DNA of 6,653 nt. Source: an uncultured Collinsella sp. (lineage in GTDB: Bacteria > Actinomycetota > Coriobacteriia > Coriobacteriales > Coriobacteriaceae). Where the stretch lies: positions 1-6,653 of the forward strand of contig UQMU01000056.1 of NCBI GenBank assembly GCA_900542305.1. Direction: 5' to 3'. Within the stretch, counting starts at the first letter, position 1, and each line of letters opens with the position of its first letter. The notes under the pieces are model-generated. The model did not search any database. It saw only the letters and a program-made list of their open reading frames with translations, and was not told the origin of the DNA. Shown in pieces: positions 1-5,940 of the stretch. Made by a program: the position numbers and the translations under genes.

Positions 1-153
1 GACGCCCATCAGGAACACGGCGTCGTAGCCCTCGTCGGCGACCTTGTCGGCGAGCTCAATCATCTTCTTGCCGGTCTCATAGACGTTCTTGCCGTCCTCG
101 AGATAGCCCTCCTGGCTAAAGTGCATGATCTCGATCTTCTCGGTTTCCTTCAT
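1..153 (-). CDS. SIS-domain sugar-phosphate isomerase/deglycase-like protein, N-terminal part only
   Basis: Only the first 51 codons are inside the window; the frame runs open through the left edge. The ATG at 153-151 is preceded by an AAAGGA Shine-Dalgarno at 162-167, which supports this start; Met10 is a weaker alternative. The visible protein has a short acidic/amphipathic N-terminus, a helix with the pattern YETGKKMIELADKVADEG, then YDAVFLMGVG. The last part resembles the first beta strand and glycine-rich phosphosugar loop of SIS domains in AgaS, FrlB and GfrE/GfrF-like proteins. Such proteins isomerise or deglycate phosphorylated sugars brought in by a PTS and act in the cytosol. The neighbouring mannose-family PTS genes and a promoter shared with copy-A IIC fit that role. 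The family call rests on about 50 residues, so the exact reaction is inference; another Rossmann-like enzyme cannot be excluded. Confidence 0.55.
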   Translation of the reverse strand, partial: MKETEKIEIMHFSQEGYLEDGKNVYETGKKMIELADKVADEGYDAVFLMGV

Positions 154-204
154 GGCTTTTCCTTTCTGTCCAGCACGCGAATCTATACATCGCGTTTCTT
201 TTCG

Positions 205-245
205 ATACCAATTATAGACATACACCCAACGTGTTTTTAATACCA
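205..245 (-). promoter_or_regulatory. Promoter of the SIS gene with two TGGTAT operator-like boxes
   Basis: On the minus strand a perfect TATAAT (211-216) is immediately followed by TGGTATCGAA (box at 205-210) and preceded by GTGGTATTAAA (box at 240-245). The two TGGTAT boxes are exactly 35 bases apart. There is no good -35 hexamer; the upstream box with its TTAAAA run occupies that place. The expected transcript start is near 204, giving a leader of about 50 bases before the ATG at 153. The same layout stands in front of copy-A IIC (3356-3396). A repressor covering the -35 region and the start site would fit, but its identity is unknown; a GntR-type regulator is only a guess. Confidence 0.65.
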
Positions 246-295
246 CTTTTCAATCTGTTCCAATCCTCGGTGAACGGTCGAAATTCTCTGGTGAG

Positions 296-317
296 TGGTA
301 TCAAATTATAATTTGAT
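296..317 (+). promoter_or_regulatory. Perfect 18-base palindrome with an overlapping TGGTAT box
   Basis: ATCAAATTATAATTTGAT at 300-317 is a perfect inverted repeat. It overlaps a TGGTATCAAAT box (296-306, plus strand) that is identical, on the other strand, to the box just after the -10 of the copy-A IIC promoter (3361-3351). It lies just after the MFS stop codon and about 50 bases upstream of the SIS promoter. No run of T follows, so it does not look like a terminator. The TATAAT inside it has no usable -35 on either strand. An auxiliary operator for the same regulator is the likeliest reading. Confidence 0.45.
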
Positions 318-323
318 GTATAG

Positions 324-1538
324 CTAACGCCCCCGGCGTCTCCCTTGTGTGACAAAGAACAGCGTTCCTACCAGCGCAATAATGGTCGATGCTCCAAACA
401 GTACCGTCTGGACGCCCAAAGCCTCCGCCAAAAACGGAGCCGCCAGCAGCGGCACCACGCCGGCGCTCATCAGGCCAAAACGCACAAAGCCGGTAATGCG
501 CCCCAGGTATTTGATGTCGGCACGCTCCTGAATCAAGATCATCTGCAGCGGCTCCAGGAACCCCCAGGCCAGACCGTTAATCGCCTGACCGATAATCGCG
601 ACCCCCAGCATATCGGTGCCCACGTACACCATGGACCCAATGCCCACGGCCATGAGCGCGCCGAGCAGCAATCGCAGGTTGACATGGCGAGCAGAAAGCT
701 TGGTCAGGATGAACGCACCCACCGAGGAAGTGAGGCCCACGACCGAGGACAACCAGCCCAGCCAGACGATATCCACGTTGAGCACATCACGGTAGAACAA
801 CGACTCAAGCGAATCAAACGCGCCAAACGCAAAGAATCCCAAAAAGCCCGAGATAAAGATGAGGCGCAGGTCGTGGTCGCGAAACGTAAGTCGCGCACCC
901 TCGGCCATGCCGCCCAGAATACCGCCCTTCGGCTTTTCCCCTTTTGCGGGAACAACGCACTCGTGACAGCCCAAGGAGAGCACGGCCGCCACACCCATCA
1001 TGCCCGCCATGAGCAGGTAGACCGATTGCGTGGCAAAACAGCTCACGATGGCACCGCCGAGCAGCGGGCCAGCGGTATAGGCGATATTGCTGTAGAACAC
1101 CATGAGACCGTTCACGCGGGTACGACCCTCGGTGGTCGACTCCAGGTATCCCGGAAACGCATGCGTGCAGGTGTTGATAAAGCCGCCCGCAAGTCCCAAG
1201 ACGCACGCGGCAAACACAAGCCCGGGGACAGACAACGGCGCTAACCCCACGCCAAGCGATAGCACTGCCGTAATCACGCACGTCACAAACGACGTCCGGC
1301 GCGGTCCAAAGCGATCGATGACCGAACCCGACACCATATTGCCCACCGACGTCATAAGATTGCGCACGAGCGTAATGGCGGCAACCAAAAAGGCCGTGCC
1401 GGCCAGATCATACGTGGCCGCACCGATAAGCCCCAAAAAGTAGACCGCGTTGTTGGCGCACCACTGCAGGGACTCAATAAGAATCAGCCTGACCTCTGCC
1501 GGCGTCAGGCGCATTGCTTCGCGATCCTTCGCGAACAT
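324..1538 (-). CDS. MFS-family permease (12-helix secondary transporter)
   Basis: A 404-residue protein with the size and hydrophobicity of a 12-helix major facilitator superfamily carrier. A short polar N-terminus (about 1-15) leads into the first helices. The loop between helices 2 and 3 carries the MFS signature GSVIDRFGPRR (about residues 71-81: Asp75, Arg76, Gly78, Arg80-81). A Gly-rich stretch GLAGGF and a TAGPLLGG motif follow. A hydrophilic central loop near residues 195-215 (KGEKPKGG) separates the two halves, and the C-terminus is basic (GRRRGR). The ATG at 1538 has an AAGGAG Shine-Dalgarno six bases upstream, so the start is secure. The gene follows IID copy A across a hairpin terminator whose T-run ends about 10 bases before that Shine-Dalgarno, which leaves no room for a separate promoter; expression probably comes from read-through. 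Substrate and direction are unknown; export of a metabolite from the PTS substrate is inference. Confidence 0.88.
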   Translation of the reverse strand: MFAKDREAMRLTPAEVRLILIESLQWCANNAVYFLGLIGAATYDLAGTAFLVAAITLVRNLMTSVGNMVSGSVIDRFGPRRTSFVTCVITAVLSLGVGLAPLSVPGLVFAACVLGLAGGFINTCTHAFPGYLESTTEGRTRVNGLMVFYSNIAYTAGPLLGGAIVSCFATQSVYLLMAGMMGVAAVLSLGCHECVVPAKGEKPKGGILGGMAEGARLTFRDHDLRLIFISGFLGFFAFGAFDSLESLFYRDVLNVDIVWLGWLSSVVGLTSSVGAFILTKLSARHVNLRLLLGALMAVGIGSMVYVGTDMLGVAIIGQAINGLAWGFLEPLQMILIQERADIKYLGRITGFVRFGLMSAGVVPLLAAPFLAEALGVQTVLFGASTIIALVGTLFFVTQGRRRGR

Positions 1539-1555
1539 ACGAACTCCTTCTATAC

Positions 1556-1595
1556 AAAAAGGGGATGGAGGGCATAGGCCTGCTCCATCCCCTTT
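1556..1595 (-). terminator. Rho-independent terminator after IID copy A
   Basis: On the minus strand a 13-base arm (AAAGGGGATGGAG, complement of 1583-1595) pairs with CTCCATCCCCTTT (complement of 1558-1570). The 12-base loop can form a small inner GGC/GCC stem. A T-run from 1560 to 1556 follows. It sits 35 bases after the IID stop and just ahead of the MFS ribosome binding site, so it may act as an attenuator that lowers MFS expression relative to IIC-IID. Confidence 0.88.
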
Positions 1596-1629
1596 CCAGG
1601 TTGCAACGAAAATCTATGCGGCCGGGCCC

Positions 1630-2463
1630 TTACGCCAGCACGCCGAAGAACGCGCCGATGATGCCCACGACCATGGTGGCCACGATCAGCACCATGGGGT
1701 TGATCTTCTTGGACAGCAGCCAGTAGTACAGCCAGAAGGCGATCATGCCGAGCATGCCGGGCATGATGCCGTCCAGGATGTCCTGGAGGGTCTGGGCGTC
1801 GTCGCCCGAGCCGATGGCCACCGGGATGCTGGCCCAGAACATGTCCTTGCACATGGCGCCCACGACCATGACGCCCACGATGCCCACGCAGGTCATGATC
1901 TTCTGCATGAGGCCGGTCCTCTGGGCCTCGTCCAGGAAGCCCACGCCCAGCTCGTAGCCCTTGACGGCGCCCCAGACGCGCAGCGCGAAGCCGGGGACGT
2001 TGTAGATGAGCAGGAAGGCGATGGGGCCGAAGGGGTTGCCGGCCTGGCACAGGCTGATGCCCACCGCGGCGGCGACCACGCGCAGCGTCGACAGGAAGAT
2101 GGAGTCGCCGATGCCGGACAGCGGGCCCATGAGGGCGGCCTTGACGTCGTTGACGCTCTCGGGCTCGATCTCGCCGCGGGCGACCTTCTCCTCCATGGCC
2201 ATCGCGATGCCGCCGACGAACGGGGCGAACTGGACGGTGATGTTGAAGAACGCGCAGTGGCGGTGCAGGGCCTCGGCGTAGTCGTCGGGGCGGCCGGCGT
2301 AGATCTTCTTGAGCATGTTGGCGACCATCAGGCAGAAGGCGATGTTCATCTGCTTGTAGTAGGTCCAGGAGAACTCCATGCCCAGGGCGCCGACGTTGAC
2401 GGCGCTCTTGACGAGGTCGGAGCGCGTGATCTTGTTCTCGGGACTAGAAGTCATCGTCCTCAT
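1630..2463 (-). CDS. PTS mannose/fructose/sorbose-family IID component, copy A
   Basis: A 277-residue membrane protein of the EIID-Man family; with IIC it forms the channel through which the sugar is taken up and phosphorylated. Visible family features are the N-terminal segment NVGALGMEFSWTYYKQMN (about 23-40), VARGEIEPESVNDVKAALMGPLSGIGDS with the near-universal GPL.GIGDS (113-121), and a hydrophobic C-terminal half ending in MVVGIIGAFFGVLA. Length is normal. The ATG at 2463 overlaps the end of IIC by 20 bases. A second in-frame ATG at 2454 is better spaced from the AAGGGG sequence and could be the true start, giving 274 residues. Almost every codon ends in G or C; the exceptions I see are among the first few codons and the stop. 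The coding sequence is identical to copy B except for the stop codon (TAA here, TAG in B). This pair has no IIA or IIB of its own in the window. Confidence 0.94.
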   Translation of the reverse strand: MRTMTSSPENKITRSDLVKSAVNVGALGMEFSWTYYKQMNIAFCLMVANMLKKIYAGRPDDYAEALHRHCAFFNITVQFAPFVGGIAMAMEEKVARGEIEPESVNDVKAALMGPLSGIGDSIFLSTLRVVAAAVGISLCQAGNPFGPIAFLLIYNVPGFALRVWGAVKGYELGVGFLDEAQRTGLMQKIMTCVGIVGVMVVGAMCKDMFWASIPVAIGSGDDAQTLQDILDGIMPGMLGMIAFWLYYWLLSKKINPMVLIVATMVVGIIGAFFGVLA

Positions 2464-3148
2464 CCCCTTCCGCGGAGAGCTGGGGCTGGGCTCCGCCCAG
2501 GCCGAGCAGGTCGAACTTGTCGATGCCGATGATGATGGCGATCAGGGCGACGCCCAGGACGGGCACGTTGGCGTAGGAGCACAGCAGGAAGCCCAGGAAG
2601 TAGAAGGGCACGAGCTGCTTGGTGAGCACCAGGCGGCCGAGCATGGCGAAGCCCATGGCAGGCAGGATGTTGGCGGCCACGCCGCAACCATCGATCACAA
2701 AAGACGGGATAAAGTCGAGTAGGCCCTGGATGGCGTCGGAGCCCAGGTAGAATGCGCCGCCGCACAGCAGGAAGTACTCAAGGCAGCCAAAGAGGCCCAT
2801 GCTCCAATGTGCCGCGTAGATACCCTTGAGGTTGCCCTTGGCAGCGCACTTGTCAGCAATGTCAACAATGATCGAGAATCCAGCATCCGTAATGTTGCCG
2901 ATCGTCAGCGAAAGGACGGCGATAGGCATGGCGAGCGCGATGGCCGTCTCGGTACCCTGACCGAGCTGAATGGCAAACGCGCAGGCGAGCACGCCGCCGA
3001 CGGTTTCGTTAGGCGGTACGTAGGCGCCGATGGAGATCGAGCCCATGAACAGCAACTCCAGGCTGGCGCCGACGGCAAGGCCGGTCTGCAGGTCCCCCAG
3101 CACCAGGCCCACGAGCGGGCACAGGACGATGGGGCGGAACGCGTAGAG
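1631..3148 (-). repeat. 1518-base direct repeat, unit A (IID plus most of IIC)
   Basis: This block matches 4423-5940 at a constant offset of 2792, with no difference I could find by eye. The translations of both copies agree in the coding frame and in the overlapping frames, which supports identity at the nucleotide level. It begins at the second base of the IID stop codon, as written on the plus strand, and ends inside codon 24 of IIC. No transposase, terminal inverted repeats or target-site duplication are seen at its ends. Confidence 0.95.
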
Positions 3149-3217
3149 GGTGCCGAGCTGGTAGTCGAGGCATCCAAACGCTCCGACTAAGCCGACGAGG
3201 ATTGCTTGGACAAGCAT
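2444..3217 (-). CDS. PTS mannose/fructose/sorbose-family IIC component, copy A
   Basis: A 257-residue integral membrane protein of the EIIC-Man/Sorb family, the sugar-translocating partner of IID. Family hallmarks are FRPIVLCPLVGLVLGDLQTG (about 28-46), GASLELLFMG (50-59) and IGAYVPPNE (63-71), followed by hydrophobic helices and an acidic cytoplasmic tail (EGDEDDDF). I chose the ATG at 3217 because GGGAGG lies four bases upstream and copy B starts at the same place; a longer frame from a TTG at 3280 has no such support. From codon 24 onward it is identical to copy B, but the first 23 codons differ (MLVQAILVGLVGAFGCLDY here, MLTQAILIGLIAAFGKFDC in B). It is the first gene of its transcript, with a leader of about 138 bases. 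Codon use changes sharply near base 2660-2690: mixed third positions upstream, nearly all G or C downstream. Confidence 0.94.
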   Translation of the reverse strand: MLVQAILVGLVGAFGCLDYQLGTLYAFRPIVLCPLVGLVLGDLQTGLAVGASLELLFMGSISIGAYVPPNETVGGVLACAFAIQLGQGTETAIALAMPIAVLSLTIGNITDAGFSIIVDIADKCAAKGNLKGIYAAHWSMGLFGCLEYFLLCGGAFYLGSDAIQGLLDFIPSFVIDGCGVAANILPAMGFAMLGRLVLTKQLVPFYFLGFLLCSYANVPVLGVALIAIIIGIDKFDLLGLGGAQPQLSAEGDEDDDF

Positions 3218-3251
3218 AATTCCTCCCAATAAGGAATCTCGAACCGTCGTC

Positions 3252-3342
3252 ACTCCCGTCGCGCGCGTTGTTGATATCAATTCCGGGAGTTCGATTCCAC
3301 GGCTCGAAGCGTACCTGGTGTGCTGCTAACACCCATGCCAGG
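3252..3342 (-). promoter_or_regulatory. Structured leader of the copy-A IIC transcript
   Basis: If transcription starts near 3355, the leader is about 138 bases long. It can form a hairpin from CCTGG/CCAGG (3338-3342 with 3314-3318), or alternatively GGTGT/ACACC (3329-3333 with 3317-3321). A longer-range stem, ACTCCCG/CGGGAGT (3284-3290 with 3252-3258), lies nearer the gene. A perfect 10-base palindrome TTGATATCAA at 3271-3280 lies within that second stem's loop and resembles the operator-like boxes upstream. None of these is followed by a T-run. No riboswitch class is recognised. Confidence 0.35.
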
Positions 3343-3355
3343 CACAAATGATTTG

Positions 3356-3396
3356 ATACCAATTATAGATATGCAGGTTCTTACTATTTAATACCA
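3356..3396 (-). promoter_or_regulatory. Promoter of copy-A IIC-IID with two TGGTAT operator-like boxes
   Basis: On the minus strand a perfect TATAAT (3362-3367) is directly followed by TGGTATCAAAT (box at 3356-3361) and preceded by GAGTGGTATTAAA (box at 3391-3396). The boxes are 35 bases apart, as at the SIS gene promoter (205-245), and the 29 bases between them differ apart from the -10 region. Five such boxes fit RRKTGGTATYRAA. The -35 hexamer is poor. A shared regulator of both transcripts is a strong inference; its class is not known. Confidence 0.68.
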
Positions 3397-3442
3397 CTCG
3401 CTCAGCGGGGTGTTTTTTACCGTAAACGGCAGACGCATCCCA

Positions 3443-4333
3443 TCAGGCACGTTCCTTGTTTCGATGGCGGACAAGCGCCACCAAAAAGCCATCGCCAAAG
3501 GCATCGCATGCCAAGTTGCCTACAATCACCAAAACGATAATCGCCGCGCCCAAAAGCTCGTTCCAGCGAAAGACCTCGCCAAAGAGGAGCGCCGACCAGC
3601 AGGGAGCGAGCACGACCTCACTCATGCAAACCAAGTTGGCCGCAAACGCGTTGGTGCGCGCAATCCCCTTGGCATACAGCACGCTCGCAAGGCCACTGCA
3701 AAAAAGGCCATGCACCAGCATGAGCCCCCACTCAAATGGCCTCACGGAGTCTAGGGCGCCGGCAAAATAGACAATCGGCAGCATCGAGATACCGCAGGAG
3801 ATGAGCGAGGACACCATGGGCGACGCATCGGGGCGAGAGTTCAAAAAGAAACACAGCCCAAAGGTGGCGCCCGAAATGACGGCAAGCAGGTTGCCGAGCA
3901 TGCCCTCGGCACTCAAATCGCCTAAAAAGAAAAGTCCCATACCCGTAAAAGCAACCACCACGGAGGCAATCTTCGCAGGCGAGGGCAACGTGCGAGTTGC
4001 GAGCGATTGATACACGATAACGAAAATCATCGAAGTGTACTGCAGAACGATCGCGTTGCCGACCGTCGTGAGCTGGTTGGCAAAGTTAAACGTGGTGCCC
4101 GTTACGAAGTTACAGACGGCCACAAGGACAATAAGACGACTGACGCGGAGGACGGGCCTGCCGACGAGCAGGATAAAGAGCGCCATAAATATTGCCGTGA
4201 CGGCACCGATCAAAAGAGCTGACTGCGAATTGGCACGAACGAGGATGCCGATAAAACTCCACAAGAGCGCCGTGCCAAATAGATACATCGCCCCGCTCAC
4301 GCTATTATCGGGTGGATTGTCAGATCGAATCAC
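3443..4333 (-). CDS. DMT-superfamily permease, EamA type
   Basis: A 296-residue protein with the usual length and shape of a 10-helix drug/metabolite transporter made of two EamA repeats (roughly residues 13-137 and 146-277). Characteristic stretches are GTALLWSFIGILVRA near the N-terminus, FANQLTTVGNAIVLQYTSMIFV before the end of repeat one, and SEVVLAPCWSALLFGEVF with a following LGAAIIVLVIVG in repeat two, the classic EamA ending. The start is GTG at 4333, supported by GGAGG six bases upstream; no ATG nearby has comparable support. It follows IID copy B after a strong terminator, with about 28 bases between T-run and start codon, so it may be expressed by read-through or from a weak promoter not recognised here. 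Family members export amino acids and other metabolites; the substrate here is unknown. Codon use is mixed, unlike IID next to it. Confidence 0.88.
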   Translation of the reverse strand: MIRSDNPPDNSVSGAMYLFGTALLWSFIGILVRANSQSALLIGAVTAIFMALFILLVGRPVLRVSRLIVLVAVCNFVTGTTFNFANQLTTVGNAIVLQYTSMIFVIVYQSLATRTLPSPAKIASVVVAFTGMGLFFLGDLSAEGMLGNLLAVISGATFGLCFFLNSRPDASPMVSSLISCGISMLPIVYFAGALDSVRPFEWGLMLVHGLFCSGLASVLYAKGIARTNAFAANLVCMSEVVLAPCWSALLFGEVFRWNELLGAAIIVLVIVGNLACDAFGDGFLVALVRHRNKERA

Positions 4334-4361
4334 GAAGCACCTCCAGCTAGCTTTCGGTAAT

Positions 4362-4392
4362 AAAAAACGGCGACCGCAATGGGTCGCCGTTT
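4362..4392 (-). terminator. Rho-independent terminator after IID copy B
   Basis: Minus-strand hairpin with an 11-base perfect stem (AAACGGCGACC with GGTCGCCGTTT; plus positions 4382-4392 and 4365-4375), a six-base loop, and a T-run continuing to 4362. It lies about 30 bases after the IID stop and ends the IIB-IIC-IID transcript, perhaps only partly, given the EamA gene immediately downstream. Its sequence is unrelated to the terminator after copy A, so the repeat does not extend into this region. Confidence 0.92.
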
Positions 4393-4421
4393 CCCTTGGG
4401 GGCAGAATAGAACGCAGGAGT

Positions 4422-5255
4422 CTACGCCAGCACGCCGAAGAACGCGCCGATGATGCCCACGACCATGGTGGCCACGATCAGCACCATGGGGTTGATCTTC
4501 TTGGACAGCAGCCAGTAGTACAGCCAGAAGGCGATCATGCCGAGCATGCCGGGCATGATGCCGTCCAGGATGTCCTGGAGGGTCTGGGCGTCGTCGCCCG
4601 AGCCGATGGCCACCGGGATGCTGGCCCAGAACATGTCCTTGCACATGGCGCCCACGACCATGACGCCCACGATGCCCACGCAGGTCATGATCTTCTGCAT
4701 GAGGCCGGTCCTCTGGGCCTCGTCCAGGAAGCCCACGCCCAGCTCGTAGCCCTTGACGGCGCCCCAGACGCGCAGCGCGAAGCCGGGGACGTTGTAGATG
4801 AGCAGGAAGGCGATGGGGCCGAAGGGGTTGCCGGCCTGGCACAGGCTGATGCCCACCGCGGCGGCGACCACGCGCAGCGTCGACAGGAAGATGGAGTCGC
4901 CGATGCCGGACAGCGGGCCCATGAGGGCGGCCTTGACGTCGTTGACGCTCTCGGGCTCGATCTCGCCGCGGGCGACCTTCTCCTCCATGGCCATCGCGAT
5001 GCCGCCGACGAACGGGGCGAACTGGACGGTGATGTTGAAGAACGCGCAGTGGCGGTGCAGGGCCTCGGCGTAGTCGTCGGGGCGGCCGGCGTAGATCTTC
5101 TTGAGCATGTTGGCGACCATCAGGCAGAAGGCGATGTTCATCTGCTTGTAGTAGGTCCAGGAGAACTCCATGCCCAGGGCGCCGACGTTGACGGCGCTCT
5201 TGACGAGGTCGGAGCGCGTGATCTTGTTCTCGGGACTAGAAGTCATCGTCCTCAT
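4422..5255 (-). CDS. PTS mannose/fructose/sorbose-family IID component, copy B
   Basis: Identical in protein sequence (277 residues) to IID copy A, including GPLSGIGDS at 113-121. The stop codon is TAG instead of TAA, and this difference marks the exact edge of the repeat. It overlaps the end of IIC copy B by 20 bases, which implies translational coupling. The alternative start at the second ATG (5246) applies here as in copy A. Unlike copy A, this copy belongs to a fuller operon, with IIB and probably IIA upstream. The near-exclusive use of G- or C-ending codons contrasts with IIB and EamA on either side. Confidence 0.94.
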   Translation of the reverse strand: MRTMTSSPENKITRSDLVKSAVNVGALGMEFSWTYYKQMNIAFCLMVANMLKKIYAGRPDDYAEALHRHCAFFNITVQFAPFVGGIAMAMEEKVARGEIEPESVNDVKAALMGPLSGIGDSIFLSTLRVVAAAVGISLCQAGNPFGPIAFLLIYNVPGFALRVWGAVKGYELGVGFLDEAQRTGLMQKIMTCVGIVGVMVVGAMCKDMFWASIPVAIGSGDDAQTLQDILDGIMPGMLGMIAFWLYYWLLSKKINPMVLIVATMVVGIIGAFFGVLA

Positions 5256-5940
5256 CCCCTTCCGCGGAGAGCTGGGGCTGGGCTCCGCCCAGGCCGAGCA
5301 GGTCGAACTTGTCGATGCCGATGATGATGGCGATCAGGGCGACGCCCAGGACGGGCACGTTGGCGTAGGAGCACAGCAGGAAGCCCAGGAAGTAGAAGGG
5401 CACGAGCTGCTTGGTGAGCACCAGGCGGCCGAGCATGGCGAAGCCCATGGCAGGCAGGATGTTGGCGGCCACGCCGCAACCATCGATCACAAAAGACGGG
5501 ATAAAGTCGAGTAGGCCCTGGATGGCGTCGGAGCCCAGGTAGAATGCGCCGCCGCACAGCAGGAAGTACTCAAGGCAGCCAAAGAGGCCCATGCTCCAAT
5601 GTGCCGCGTAGATACCCTTGAGGTTGCCCTTGGCAGCGCACTTGTCAGCAATGTCAACAATGATCGAGAATCCAGCATCCGTAATGTTGCCGATCGTCAG
5701 CGAAAGGACGGCGATAGGCATGGCGAGCGCGATGGCCGTCTCGGTACCCTGACCGAGCTGAATGGCAAACGCGCAGGCGAGCACGCCGCCGACGGTTTCG
5801 TTAGGCGGTACGTAGGCGCCGATGGAGATCGAGCCCATGAACAGCAACTCCAGGCTGGCGCCGACGGCAAGGCCGGTCTGCAGGTCCCCCAGCACCAGGC
5901 CCACGAGCGGGCACAGGACGATGGGGCGGAACGCGTAGAG
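4423..5940 (-). repeat. 1518-base direct repeat, unit B (IID plus most of IIC)
   Basis: Second copy of the block at 1631-3148, in the same orientation. Beyond 5940 the two IIC genes still align without gaps for 69 bases, to their start codons, with about 18 mismatches; beyond the start codons no similarity is seen. The spacer between the units (3149-4422) holds the start of IIC-A, its promoter, the EamA gene and a terminator. Confidence 0.95.

Noticed and set aside
345..1244. Plus-strand open frame of 299 codons opposite the MFS gene
   Set aside because: Polar, low-complexity shadow of a clear 12-helix transporter on the other strand.
2444..3280. Longer IIC copy A starting at a TTG (3280)
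   Set aside because: The added 21 residues are not hydrophobic or family-like, copy B has no equivalent, and the ATG at 3217 has a good ribosome binding site.
3218..3355. tRNA-like fragments (for example GGTTCGAGATTCC on the minus strand)
   Set aside because: No acceptor, D or anticodon arms can be built around them.
3394..3418. Possible plus-strand terminator (CGC/GCG and CAC/GTG arms followed by six T)
   Set aside because: The stem is short and imperfect, no plus-strand gene ends here, and the T-run reads as A-rich sequence upstream of the minus-strand promoter.
4035..5324. Plus-strand open frame of 429 codons rich in His, Asp, Gly and Ala; a 360-codon counterpart at 1450-2532
   Set aside because: These lie antisense to IID and IIC. 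The low-complexity composition and lack of stops follow from the G/C-saturated third positions of the real genes; the proteins resemble no family and the starts have no ribosome binding site.
1631..5940. Repeat units as a transposon or insertion sequence
   Set aside because: There is no transposase, no terminal inverted repeats and no target duplication; the ends fall inside coding sequence and the homology continues, at lower identity, past one end.
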